From: CADEFX01 sp963806735
Lineage (GTDB): Bacteria; Pseudomonadota; Alphaproteobacteria; Rhizobiales; Hyphomicrobiaceae
Reading direction: 5' to 3'
Length of the DNA stretch: 64,000 nucleotides
Assembly: GCA_963806735.1 (NCBI GenBank)
Contig: CAWEBE010000024.1
Coordinates: forward strand, 62,001 to 126,000
Part shown: positions 35,968-44,369 of the stretch, one piece after another
Position numbering within the stretch: the stretch's first letter is position 1
How the letters are laid out: each line of letters opens with the position of its first letter
Program-made: the position numbers and the translations under genes
The notes under the pieces: generated by a model
The model's input: only the letters and a program-made list of their open reading frames with translations
The model's database searches: none
What the model was told of the DNA's origin: nothing

Positions 35968-36120
35968 CTAGAGCAGGATCGCTTCGGATGGAAGCACCTT
36001 GCCTCAATCCGAGACGCCTCGGCCGAAGCGTGAATCCTGCTCTACACTTTGTAGTTTAGAGTGCGATTCACGCCTCACATGGAAGCGGTAGTGCTTCCAT
36101 GTGAGACGATCGCGCTCTAG
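35968..36120. repeat. Family A palindromic repeat, copy 3 (best full-length two-hairpin copy)
   Basis: A 153-bp element starting CTAGAGCAGGATCG and ending GATCGCGCTCTAG. The first palindrome ends at AATCCTGCTCTA (about 36042); after a short linker the second starts TTAGAGTGCGATTCACG and contains a strong inner hairpin CACATGGAAGC/GCTTCCATGTG. The inner part of the first palindrome (CTTCGGATGG) differs from the other copies. Confidence 0.88.
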
Positions 36121-36209
36121 AGAAGAACGGCTCTGTCATAACAAGCCGGATTTGCCGATCAAGGTATCGGCGCAATAGCAAACGTGAATGATACGAGGCG
36201 CCAGGCAGC

Positions 36210-36905
36210 TCAGCGTAGCGCCGCCTGGATCAAGTTTTTCGCCTCGTCGCTGTCCCATTCAGCCGGACCGACGAGGCGGCCGATCTCGCGCCCTTCCCGA
36301 TCGATAAGGAGCGTGGTCGGCATGCCGATGGCCTTGAACGCATTGCCCATTCTGACGCTCGGGTCAGCATACACGCCGAGCTTTCCCACTTTGATCTGAT
36401 CGAGGAACTTCTTGGCCCCTTCTATCCCCGTCTTATCGACGCTGACAGCCAGCACGTCGAACTTGTCGGACCCCATCTCCGCTTGGAGCCGATCGAGGCC
36501 CGGCATCTCCTTGCGGCAAGGTGCGCACCACGTCGCCCACAGATTGAGCAGGACCACCTTGCCGCGCCAATCGCCCAACGAGCGCTCCTTGCCCGACGCA
36601 TCGACGAAGGACGTCTCGGGCAGAGCCTCCGGCGACTTCTTGAAGACGAAGGCGGCCATCTGGCCGACGCTGAGCGGGTTGGTGCCGGGACCGGACGGCA
36701 GAGACTGGGTCTGGGAGGCTGCAGAGGTCGCCGGTTTCGCGTCCCCTTGAGTTGCAGACGCCACCTGACCGCTAATGCCGTTGTCAGGCGAACGCAGCGT
36801 GACGTATACCGCCGCGAACCCGGCCAGGGCTGCCAATGCTGCGGCCCAGGCAAAGGTGCTAAACGACGTTCTGGGTGTCTGTAGGGCGTTGGGCTCGTCC
36901 GTCAT
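36210..36905 (-). CDS. TlpA-like membrane-anchored thiol:disulfide reductase
   Basis: About 231 residues from ATG 36905. One N-terminal membrane segment (about 17-37, FAWAAALAALAGFAAVYV) anchors a periplasmic thioredoxin domain, preceded by a Ser/Thr/Pro/Gln-rich linker. The active site WCAPC has Cys127 and Cys130, and GMPTTLLID supplies the cis-proline. TlpA proteins keep apo-cytochrome or oxidase copper-site cysteines reduced. Head-to-head with argH, 57 bp apart, an arrangement I recall from other Rhizobiales. Confidence 0.9.
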   Translation of the reverse strand: MTDEPNALQTPRTSFSTFAWAAALAALAGFAAVYVTLRSPDNGISGQVASATQGDAKPATSAASQTQSLPSGPGTNPLSVGQMAAFVFKKSPEALPETSFVDASGKERSLGDWRGKVVLLNLWATWCAPCRKEMPGLDRLQAEMGSDKFDVLAVSVDKTGIEGAKKFLDQIKVGKLGVYADPSVRMGNAFKAIGMPTTLLIDREGREIGRLVGPAEWDSDEAKNLIQAALR

Positions 36906-36962
36906 CGCCGAGTGTCGCCTCTCATTCCCCGTGGGCCCAGACAAGCTGCGCCGAGGCTGTTC

Positions 36963-38372
36963 GTGACCGAAAAAGATCCCAACCAGATGTGGGGCGGCCG
37001 CTTCGAGCTGTCGCCTGCCGAGCTCATGATCGAGATAAATGCCTCGATCGGCTTCGACAAGGCACTGGCGCCGCATGACATCCGCGGCTCAAAGGCGCAC
37101 GCCGCCATGCTTGCGGAACAAGGGATCATCACTAAGGCGGATGCACGGGACATCATCCGGGGCCTGGACCAGGTGATGACCGAGATCGCAAGCGGACGCT
37201 TCGTCTTCTCGACCAAGCTCGAGGACATCCACCTCAACATCGAGAGCCGGCTGACCGAGCTGATCGGACCCGCCGGCGGGCGTCTGCACACGGCACGCTC
37301 GCGCAACGATCAAGTCGCCCTTGATTTCCGTTTGTATGTGCGCGACGCACTCGATGCCTTCGACGCGGCGCTGACAGGTCTGCAGCTTGCGCTCGCACGA
37401 AAGGCTGAGGCGCATACGGACACCATCATGCCGGGATTCACGCACCTGCAGCCGGCGCAACCGGTGACCTTCGGCCATCATCTGCTGGCCTATGTCGAGA
37501 TGTTCGGGCGCGATCGCGGCCGGTTCGGCGATGCCCGTGCGCGTCTCAACGAGAGCCCGCTCGGCTCAGCCGCGCTTGCCGGCACGTCGTTCCCCATCGA
37601 CCGGCACGCCACCGCGCGCGAGCTGGGGTTCGACCGGCCGACGGCCAATTCGCTCGACGGCGTCTCCGATCGCGACTTTGCCCTCGAGACGCTGGCCGCG
37701 GCGGCAATTTCGGCCATGCATCTGTCGCGGCTGGCCGAGGAGATCGTGATTTGGATGACGCCGCAGTTCGGCTTCGTCCGGCTCTCCGACCGCTGGACCA
37801 CCGGCTCCTCGATCATGCCGCAGAAGCGCAATCCCGATGCGGCTGAGCTCTGCCGCGCCAAGGTCGGCCGCATCGCCGGCGCATTCCAGGGCCTGCTCAT
37901 GGTGATGAAAGGACTGCCGCTGACCTACGCCAAGGATATGCAGGAGGACAAAGAGACCACGTTCGATGCTCTGCGCAGCTTTGCCGTGGCCGTGGCCGCC
38001 ATGCGCGGCATGATCGAGGACCTGGAACCCGATCCCAACGCCATGCGGGCCGCTGCCCAGCGTGGCTATGCGACTGCCACGGACCTCGCTGACTGGCTGG
38101 TGCGCGAGCTCAAGCTGCCGTTTCGCGAGGCGCACCACGTGACGGGCGCGATCGTAAAGCGGGCCGAGACCCAGGGGGTCGGCCTCGAGGAGCTGCCGCT
38201 CGGGGCGATGCAGGCTGTGGAACCGCGCATCACGAAGGGTGTCTATGCCGTTCTCGGCGAAACAAATTCCGTCCGCAGCCGCACCAGCTTTGGTGGAACC
38301 GCGCCACAGAATGTACGCAAAATGGCGCGAACCTGGATAAAGCGGTTGGAAAAGGACTCCGGAAAGGGCTAA
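36963..38372 (+). CDS. argH: Argininosuccinate lyase
   Basis: About 469 residues from GTG 36963, with GAGG upstream; the family start MWGGRF follows 8 codons later. It splits argininosuccinate into arginine and fumarate, the last step of arginine synthesis. The fumarase-superfamily signature GSSIMPQKRNPDAAEL is complete, as are SRNDQVALDFRLY and TRSRTSFGGTAPQNV-like C-terminal elements. A short inverted repeat GGGCTAAAAGCCC spans the stop codon. First gene of the argH - lptM-like - lysA - TIGR02302 series. Confidence 0.96.
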   Translation: MTEKDPNQMWGGRFELSPAELMIEINASIGFDKALAPHDIRGSKAHAAMLAEQGIITKADARDIIRGLDQVMTEIASGRFVFSTKLEDIHLNIESRLTELIGPAGGRLHTARSRNDQVALDFRLYVRDALDAFDAALTGLQLALARKAEAHTDTIMPGFTHLQPAQPVTFGHHLLAYVEMFGRDRGRFGDARARLNESPLGSAALAGTSFPIDRHATARELGFDRPTANSLDGVSDRDFALETLAAAAISAMHLSRLAEEIVIWMTPQFGFVRLSDRWTTGSSIMPQKRNPDAAELCRAKVGRIAGAFQGLLMVMKGLPLTYAKDMQEDKETTFDALRSFAVAVAAMRGMIEDLEPDPNAMRAAAQRGYATATDLADWLVRELKLPFREAHHVTGAIVKRAETQGVGLEELPLGAMQAVEPRITKGVYAVLGETNSVRSRTSFGGTAPQNVRKMARTWIKRLEKDSGKG

Positions 38373-38447
38373 AAGCCCGTAAAGTCATGCAGCTGTCGCC
38401 GCTGGGTGGCGCCGTTCGAGCTAATAAGGATCTGGGTCAGGCAAGCT

Positions 38448-38648
38448 ATGGGTATCGCCGTCCGATTGAGCCTGCTGCTAGCGCTCTGCGCGCTGGGCAT
38501 TTCCGCGTGCGGCGTGCGCGGCTCGCTCGAGAACCCGCCCGAGGCCAGGGCCGAAAGGACTGCGACCGCCGAAAGCGGCCAGGGCAAACCCGAGGGTGCG
38601 GCGATCAAGCCGCACAAGGACTTTATTCTGGACGGGCTGATCCGCTGA
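38448..38648 (+). CDS. lptM: Small LptM-like lipoprotein
   Basis: About 66 residues from ATG 38448 (an ATG at 38406 would add 14). A short signal sequence ends in the lipobox LGISAC, with Cys21 as the lipid-modified residue, followed by GVRGSLENPPEA, the glycine/proline motif of LptM (YifL)-type lipoproteins, which are known to assist LptD maturation in enterobacteria. The gene is wedged between argH and lysA, with 13 bp to lysA, as in many alphaproteobacteria. Too short for firm family placement beyond this. Confidence 0.75.
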   Translation: MGIAVRLSLLLALCALGISACGVRGSLENPPEARAERTATAESGQGKPEGAAIKPHKDFILDGLIR

Positions 38649-38661
38649 GCGGACCGAACCC

Positions 38662-39939
38662 ATGCATCATTTTAGCTATCGCGACGGCGTCCTTCACGCC
38701 GAGGACGTGAGCTTGGCGCACGTCGCCGCCGAGATCGGTACGCCGTTCTTCTGCTATTCGAGCGCCACCATCGAGCGGCACTATCGGCTGTTTGCCGAGG
38801 CCTTGCGCGCACCTGCGGCGAAAATCTTTTACGCCATGAAGGCCAACAGCAACCTGGCCGTAGTGCGGACGCTCGGAAATCTTGGCGCCGGCGCCGATAC
38901 GGTGTCGGAAGGCGAGATCCGCAAGGCCATCGCCGCGGGCATTCCGCCCGCGCGTATCGTTTTCTCGGGCGTGGGTAAAACAGAAGAGGAGCTCGCCTAC
39001 GCAGTCGCTGCCGGCATCTACCAGATCAACATCGAAAGCGAGGGCGAGATCGAGGCCCTCTCGCGCATCGGCGCCGCACACGGAAAGCGGCAGAATATCG
39101 CTGTCCGCATCAATCCCGACGTCGGCGCCGGCGGGCATGCGAAAATCACGACCGGATCGGCGGCCAACAAATTCGGAGTGAGCCTCGAGGAGGCGGAGCG
39201 AATCTATGTGCGCGCCGCCAACATGCCCGGCATCAGTATGGTCGGTCTCGCGGTGCACATCGGCAGCCAGATCCTGGCCCTGGACGAGCTCAAGTCGGCC
39301 TTCATGCGCATGCGCTCGCTCGCTGAGCGTTTGCACGGCCAGGGCCTGCGGGTCGAGCGCCTCGACCTCGGCGGCGGTCTCGGCATCCCCTATCAAATCC
39401 CGGAGGATTTTGCGCACGGTCCGGACCTGATCCAGGCTTACGCGCGCATGATCAAGGGCGTCTTCGCCGGGCTCGACGTGGAACTCGGCTACGAGCCTGG
39501 GCGCCTGATCGTCGGCAACGCCGGCATCCTCGTCACCAAGGTGCTGTATCTGAACCCGCGCCCGAGCCGCACATTCCTCATCGTCGATGCTGCCATGAAC
39601 GATCTGGTCCGCCCGGCGATGTATGACGCCTACCATGAGATTTGGCCCGTCAGGCAGCCCTCCCCCGCTGCTGCGCGGCGGCGCTACGACGTAGTTGGCC
39701 CAATTTGCAAGTCGGGCGACACATTTGCGGTCGATCGCCAGCTTCCTGAGGCGAACCAAGGCGACTTGCTGGCGTTCATGACGGCAGGCGCATACGGTGC
39801 TGTCATGTCCTCCACATACAACACCCGCCGGCTGGTTCCGGAAGTTTTGGTCAAAGACGAGCAGTTCGCCGTCGTGCGGCCGCGCCAGAGCCTGGATGAC
39901 CTGATCGGCCTGGATCGCATGGCCGGGTGGCTGAAATAG
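38662..39939 (+). CDS. lysA: Diaminopimelate decarboxylase
   Basis: 425 residues. A PLP-dependent fold III enzyme that makes L-lysine from meso-diaminopimelate. The PLP lysine is in KIFYAMKANSNLAVV; LHIGSQI-type motif appears as VGLAVHIGSQILALDELK; phosphate-binding glycines are in LDLGGGLGIPY; the catalytic cysteine region of the partner subunit is CKSGDTFA. It completes, with dapD and dapE a few kb upstream, three lysine-pathway genes in the window. Directly downstream of the LptM-like gene and probably co-transcribed. Confidence 0.96.
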   Translation: MHHFSYRDGVLHAEDVSLAHVAAEIGTPFFCYSSATIERHYRLFAEALRAPAAKIFYAMKANSNLAVVRTLGNLGAGADTVSEGEIRKAIAAGIPPARIVFSGVGKTEEELAYAVAAGIYQINIESEGEIEALSRIGAAHGKRQNIAVRINPDVGAGGHAKITTGSAANKFGVSLEEAERIYVRAANMPGISMVGLAVHIGSQILALDELKSAFMRMRSLAERLHGQGLRVERLDLGGGLGIPYQIPEDFAHGPDLIQAYARMIKGVFAGLDVELGYEPGRLIVGNAGILVTKVLYLNPRPSRTFLIVDAAMNDLVRPAMYDAYHEIWPVRQPSPAAARRRYDVVGPICKSGDTFAVDRQLPEANQGDLLAFMTAGAYGAVMSSTYNTRRLVPEVLVKDEQFAVVRPRQSLDDLIGLDRMAGWLK

Positions 39940-40053
39940 AGGCATCGCCGCCGCGAATGCGCCCTACTGGGCTGCAAGGATGGTGAACAGAAATTGATGG
40001 CGGTTCCAGCCCTTTGCTGGGCTGCCTGCCAGGGCCCATGCTAGGGTGGGTGC

Positions 40054-42672
40054 ATGACAACCGACGCCAGGTCGCCGCGATCGCGGCTCGAGGTATCGTT
40101 CGAACGTAAAGTGCGGTTGAGCCGCTGGGCGCTGCAGTTCGAGAAACTGTGGCCACGGCTGTGGGCCCTGATGGGGCTTGCGCTGCTGTTTGTCTTGGTT
40201 TCGCTGGCGGGATTGTGGCCTGCACTCGGCGACCTTGAGCACAAGATCGTTCTCGGCGCCTTCGCAACCGTCGCGCTGGGCCTGCTCATATGGCTGGTAC
40301 GGACCCCCGGCGTGAGCAGGGATGAAGCCCTGCGCCGGATTGAGCGGCGTTCGGCGGTCCCGCACCGACCGGCTTCCTCCTACGAGGACACTCTCACCAG
40401 CCCCGGTTCAGATCCGGCCACGGCCGCACTGTGGACCGCGCACCGCTCACGCCTGGCGGCCCTTCTCGCGCGCCTGCGGGTCGGGCATCCGACCCCGCGA
40501 ACGGACCGCTTCGACCCGCTCGCGTTCAGGGCCCTGCTGCTGATCGGCGTCAGCGTACTGACGGTGATGGTGGGCGATAACGCTGCTGACCGGCTCCGTG
40601 CTGCCTTCCGCCTTGGCGCATCCCTACCGGGCGTGGACATGCGGTTCGACGCCTGGGTGACTCCGCCCGCCTACACCGGTCGCGCTCCGCTGATGCTCGC
40701 CGATGGCTCGCATTCCGTGGGCGCCGCCAATGCGGAAAGCAGCAATCAGGTGCACGAGGTTCCCGATCGCAGCGTCCTCATCATCCGGGCCAGCGGACCT
40801 GGCGCCGGGCGGCTGGCGCTGGAGGTTACGAGCGAAGGCAAAGCGCCGGAAAAGATCGAGGCCAAGCCGCCGCAGCAAACTTTGGTGCCGACCTCAGTGC
40901 CAGGTCAGTCGGAGATCGCCGAGATCCGATACGATCTGCGCTCGTCAGGATCGGTCGGCGTAAGCGGCGTGTCCGGCATTAAGCCCTGGCAGTTCAAAAT
41001 CATTCCCGATCATCCGCCCAAGATCGCCTTGACCAAAGACCCCGAGCGCATGCCACGCGGCGCGCTGAAGCTCAGCTACAAGATCGAGGACGACTACGGT
41101 GTGGTCTCCGCGGAAGGGCGCATCACCCGCGCGAGGCCGCGAGCGGAGGATCCCGCCCGCAGCTGGGCCAAGCCCGAGGCCATGAAAGGACCGCGCCCAC
41201 CGCTGGAGCGTCCGCCCGTGCTGGCGCTGCGCCTGCCGCGCGCCAGCGCCAAGCAGGCCGAGGCAGCGAGCTACCATGAGCTTGCGGGCCACCCATGGGC
41301 CGGCATGCGCGTGCGCCTGACGCTGAGCGCTCAGGATCAGGCCGGCCAGATCGGCAAGAGCGAACCGTTCGAGTTCATTCTGCCGCAGCGGCGCTTCGAC
41401 AACCCGATCGCCAAGGCGATCGTCGAGCAGCGGCGCTATCTGGTTGAGGATCCACGCAACCGTGCCCAAGTGCTGCGTGGACTCGATGCCATTGCGCTCG
41501 AGCCGGATGGTTTCTTCACCGACCGGCAAGCCTATCTCGGCCTCCGCTCGGCCTTCTGGCGTCTGCACCGCGATACCACGCGGGCGGGCCTCAAGAGCGT
41601 CGTCGACCAGCTCTGGCATGTCGCGGTGCGACTGGAGGACGGCGGATTGTCGGACGCCGAGCGCCGGTTGCGCCAGGCGCAGGAGAACCTGGCCAAGGCG
41701 CTCGAGCAGGGCGCATCAGACGAGGAAATCCGCAAGCTCATGCAGGAGCTGCGCCAGGCGCTAGCCCAGTTCATGGAGCAGCTCGCCAAGCAGGCGGAAG
41801 GCCAACAGCCGATGGAAATGCCGCCCGGCATGGCGCAGAACCAGATGATCCGACCGCAGGATCTCGAGCGCATGATGCGCGATATCGAGAATATGGCGCG
41901 GCAAGGCTCGCGCGACATGGCCCAGCAGATGCTGAGCCAGCTGCGCGATATGCTCGAGCAACTGCAGTCGGGGAAGATGGCCCGCGGGCAGAGCCAGCAA
42001 GGCCAGCAGATGATGCAGATGATGAACGAGTTCGGCGACATCATCGGCAAGCAACAGCAGCTGCTGGACGACACCTTCGGCGAGCAGCGCCGCCAAGAAG
42101 AGCAGTCCGGCGAGCAGGGGCAACGAGGCCAGCAGGGGCAACAGGGGCAGCAGGGCCAACAAGGGCAGCGCGGTCAACGCGGCCAGCGGGGACAGCAGCA
42201 AGGCGAGGGCCAGGAGGGGCTAGGTCAACGTCAAGGTGAACTCGGCCGGCGTCTCGGGCAGATGCGCGAAGGCATGCAGCGTTTCGGCATGCGGGCGCCG
42301 CAGCAGCTCGAAGGCGCCGAGCGCTCCATGCGCGAGGCCGAGCAGGCGTTGCGCGATGGGGACCTCGACAGAGCCGCACGCGAGGAGCAGCGCGCACTCG
42401 AGCAGTTGCGTCAAGGCGCCCAATCCATGGCCGAGCAGATGCTGCGGCAGATGCCGTCGCAATTCGGCAGGACTGGAGACCCGCCGCTCGATCCGCTCGG
42501 CCGGCCGCAGCGCACGGAAGGTCCCGATCTCGGCACCTCGGTCAAGGTTCCCGATGAGATCGACGTGCAGCGCGCGAGAGAGATCCTCGAGGAACTGCGG
42601 CGCAGGCTCGGTGAGCCGTCGCGGCCAATGCTCGAGCTCGACTACATCGAGCGGCTGCTGCGGCGGTTCTAG
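40054..42672 (+). CDS. TIGR02302 / DUF4175 family membrane protein
   Basis: 872 residues. Two N-terminal hydrophobic segments (LWALMGLALLFVLVSLAGLW and VLGAFATVALGLLIWLV) precede a region with a third one near residue 165 and a large periplasmic part. From about residue 520 it becomes strongly helical and rich in Gln, Met, Arg and Glu, with ten collagen-like GQX triplets around 685-715. Its job is unknown; the family is conserved downstream of lysA in Rhizobiales. Its TAG stop is created by the CTAG at the start of a family B repeat. Confidence 0.85.
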   Translation: MTTDARSPRSRLEVSFERKVRLSRWALQFEKLWPRLWALMGLALLFVLVSLAGLWPALGDLEHKIVLGAFATVALGLLIWLVRTPGVSRDEALRRIERRSAVPHRPASSYEDTLTSPGSDPATAALWTAHRSRLAALLARLRVGHPTPRTDRFDPLAFRALLLIGVSVLTVMVGDNAADRLRAAFRLGASLPGVDMRFDAWVTPPAYTGRAPLMLADGSHSVGAANAESSNQVHEVPDRSVLIIRASGPGAGRLALEVTSEGKAPEKIEAKPPQQTLVPTSVPGQSEIAEIRYDLRSSGSVGVSGVSGIKPWQFKIIPDHPPKIALTKDPERMPRGALKLSYKIEDDYGVVSAEGRITRARPRAEDPARSWAKPEAMKGPRPPLERPPVLALRLPRASAKQAEAASYHELAGHPWAGMRVRLTLSAQDQAGQIGKSEPFEFILPQRRFDNPIAKAIVEQRRYLVEDPRNRAQVLRGLDAIALEPDGFFTDRQAYLGLRSAFWRLHRDTTRAGLKSVVDQLWHVAVRLEDGGLSDAERRLRQAQENLAKALEQGASDEEIRKLMQELRQALAQFMEQLAKQAEGQQPMEMPPGMAQNQMIRPQDLERMMRDIENMARQGSRDMAQQMLSQLRDMLEQLQSGKMARGQSQQGQQMMQMMNEFGDIIGKQQQLLDDTFGEQRRQEEQSGEQGQRGQQGQQGQQGQQGQRGQRGQRGQQQGEGQEGLGQRQGELGRRLGQMREGMQRFGMRAPQQLEGAERSMREAEQALRDGDLDRAAREEQRALEQLRQGAQSMAEQMLRQMPSQFGRTGDPPLDPLGRPQRTEGPDLGTSVKVPDEIDVQRAREILEELRRRLGEPSRPMLELDYIERLLRRF
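42109..42198 (+). repeat. GQX triplet-repeat tract inside the TIGR02302 gene
   Basis: Ten consecutive Gly-Gln/Glu-X codon triplets (GEQ GQR GQQ GQQ GQQ ...) encoded by near-identical 9-bp units of the type GGGCAGCAG. It is collagen-like in spacing but lacks proline. A tract like this can change length by slippage. Confidence 0.8.
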
Positions 42673-42735
42673 TGATGGAGAAATTCGCTCGCGCGACCTG
42701 CCGCGATTACCGGCGAATTTCTCGATCATCACACT
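42669..42735. repeat. Family B palindromic repeat, copy 3
   Basis: A 67-bp element starting CTAGTGATGGAGAAATTCGC and ending TCTCGATCATCACACT. Its left CTAG contains the stop codon of the upstream gene. Its right end is fused to a family A element that has lost its own first dozen bases. Confidence 0.85.
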
Positions 42736-42863
42736 CGTTTCAGATGGAATCGCATTCGCGATCCATCTGGAGCGTGAATCCTGCTCTACACATAAAGTTT
42801 AGAGTGCAATTCACGGCTCACATGGAAGCGGCAGTGCTTCCATGTGAGCCGATCGCGCTCTAG
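42736..42863. repeat. Family A palindromic repeat, copy 4 (left end missing)
   Basis: 128 bp, from CGTTTCAGATGGAATCGC to GATCGCGCTCTAG. It contains both palindromes, joined by the linker ACACATAAAGTT. The usual CTAGAGCAGGAT left end is missing at the junction with the family B repeat. Confidence 0.85.
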
Positions 42864-43200
42864 CAGCAGTTCCAATATCGGAACACCGGCCCGCACCTGC
42901 GTGTGAGCGCGTGCTGCATTTCTCGGCGATCGAGCCTCGATTTCCGGCGTTCCGCGTGGCGCAACTTTCCAGCGCCCAGCATGGGATTTCAGCCGCCGCC
43001 GCAAGTCCCGCGCGTTCCAATTGAATTTCAGATTAACCGGGTATCTCCAGCTCCTACCGGCACAATTGACACGCCACCGCTTGCGGTTAGAGTGCGCGTC
43101 CGGGGGAAGCTGCGTATGCGTAGTCCAATAGTGCTGTGCGGGCAAGCAGTGTCGGTGCGCGAGCGATATGCGCACTGGCCGCAGCGGAGAGGTAAGTGGA
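42864..43200. other. Upstream region of the LysR gene
   Basis: 337 bp without a credible gene. It holds an inverted repeat GTTCC-N6-GGAAC at about 42867-42882 and one promoter-like pair (see 43066-43093). No operator with the usual LysR T-N11-A shape is convincing. Confidence 0.45.
43066..43093 (+). promoter_or_regulatory. Candidate sigma-70 promoter for the LysR gene
   Basis: TTGACA at 43066-43071, a 16-bp spacer, and TAGAGT at 43088-43093. The -35 is a perfect match, the -10 is weak. It would give a leader of about 100 nt before ATG 43201. Confidence 0.35.
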
Positions 43201-44223
43201 ATGGACATCCAGGACATGCGTATTTTTGCCCGCGTAGCCGCGGTGCAGAACCTGTCCGCCGTCGGTACCGAGTTGGGGCTCACGCCAGGAACCATATCGA
43301 AACGTATCCAGGCGCTGGAGGATGAGCTCTGTGCACGCCTCTTCGACCGCACCACGCGCTCGATACGGATCACCGAAGAGGGCGCACAGTTCCTCACACA
43401 TGTCGAACGTATTCTGGCGGAGATCGAAGCCGCGCGCGCGGCGGTCGGCATAAATGTCGAGCAGCCGAAAGGCCGACTCAAGATCTCCGCCCCCGCAAGC
43501 TTCGGACGCAGGTTCATCGGACCTGCTATTTGCGCCTTCATGGAAAGCTATCCCGAGATCGCGGTGCACATCGACCTGACAGACCGCATCGTCAATCTGC
43601 AGGAGGAGGGCTACGACGTCGTCGTACGCATCGGCGCCCTGCTGGACTCCAACCTCATCGCCAAGCGGCTTGCGCCCGATCACCAGATTGTCGTCGCCTC
43701 TCCGCGATACCTCGACCAGAATGGGTGGCCGCGGACGCCCGACCATCTTTCGAGCCACTCCTGTCTGGTGCTCGGTGACTGTTCGCAGTGGACCTTCACC
43801 CGCAATGGACGTGAATCCAGCGTGCGCGTGGCCGGCCGCCTCAAGTCGAATAACGGTAACCTCCTGCGCCATGCTGCAATGGAAGGTCATGGTCTGATAC
43901 GCATTTCGGAATTGCGGGTGGCCAAGCAGATCGCCGACGGCACCCTGTGTCACGTCTTGCCCGAGTATGAGGTCGCGGCCGCTTCCGCCATCTGGGCGCT
44001 CTATCCCAAGAGCAAGCACATGCTTCCGAAGCTGAGGGTGTTTCTGGACTTCCTCGGCGAGTGGTTCCGCGACGTTCGCAGCAACACCGAAAGCATGCCT
44101 CCCGAGGCGGAGGAGGAGACGCTGGTCGGCCGGGAGACGAAGTCGAGCGAGCTGTTGCACGCGCGTGTCCGGTCCGTGCGCGCCGCCAACGGCATGTCGC
44201 GGGGCAATGGCGGTATCCGCTGA
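43201..44223 (+). CDS. LysR-family transcriptional regulator
   Basis: About 340 residues from ATG 43201. Residues 1-60 form the winged helix-turn-helix (FARVAAVQNLSAVGTELGLTPGTISKRIQALEDEL), and RLKISAPASFGRRFIGPAI begins the periplasmic-binding-like effector domain. The C-terminal 40 residues are an acidic then basic tail beyond the usual family length. The adjacent genes are separated from it by repeats: a family B/A pair upstream and a family A copy 9 bp downstream, so it is probably transcribed alone. Its target is not evident; LysR genes often act on a divergent neighbour, and none is present here. Confidence 0.92.
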   Translation: MDIQDMRIFARVAAVQNLSAVGTELGLTPGTISKRIQALEDELCARLFDRTTRSIRITEEGAQFLTHVERILAEIEAARAAVGINVEQPKGRLKISAPASFGRRFIGPAICAFMESYPEIAVHIDLTDRIVNLQEEGYDVVVRIGALLDSNLIAKRLAPDHQIVVASPRYLDQNGWPRTPDHLSSHSCLVLGDCSQWTFTRNGRESSVRVAGRLKSNNGNLLRHAAMEGHGLIRISELRVAKQIADGTLCHVLPEYEVAAASAIWALYPKSKHMLPKLRVFLDFLGEWFRDVRSNTESMPPEAEEETLVGRETKSSELLHARVRSVRAANGMSRGNGGIR

Positions 44224-44231
44224 CTAATTAG

Positions 44232-44369
44232 CTAGAGCGCGATCATTTCAAATGGAATCGCATTCGCGATCCATTGGAGCGTGGCTCCTGCTCTACACTT
44301 CCGAGTAGAGTGCAATTCACGCCTCATATGGAAGCGTCGGCGCTTCCATATGAGGCGATCGGACTTTAG
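44232..44369. repeat. Family A palindromic repeat, copy 5
   Basis: 138 bp starting CTAGAGCGCGATCATTTC and ending GATCGGACTTTAG. Both palindromes are present, the second with the arms TCATATGGAAGC and GCTTCCATATGA. The last bases overlap the stop codon of the minus-strand LpxQ-like gene. Confidence 0.85.

Noticed and set aside
42109..42198. The GQX tract taken as a CRISPR-like or minisatellite locus
   Set aside because: The 9-bp units lie in frame inside a coding sequence with no spacers; it is a protein repeat.
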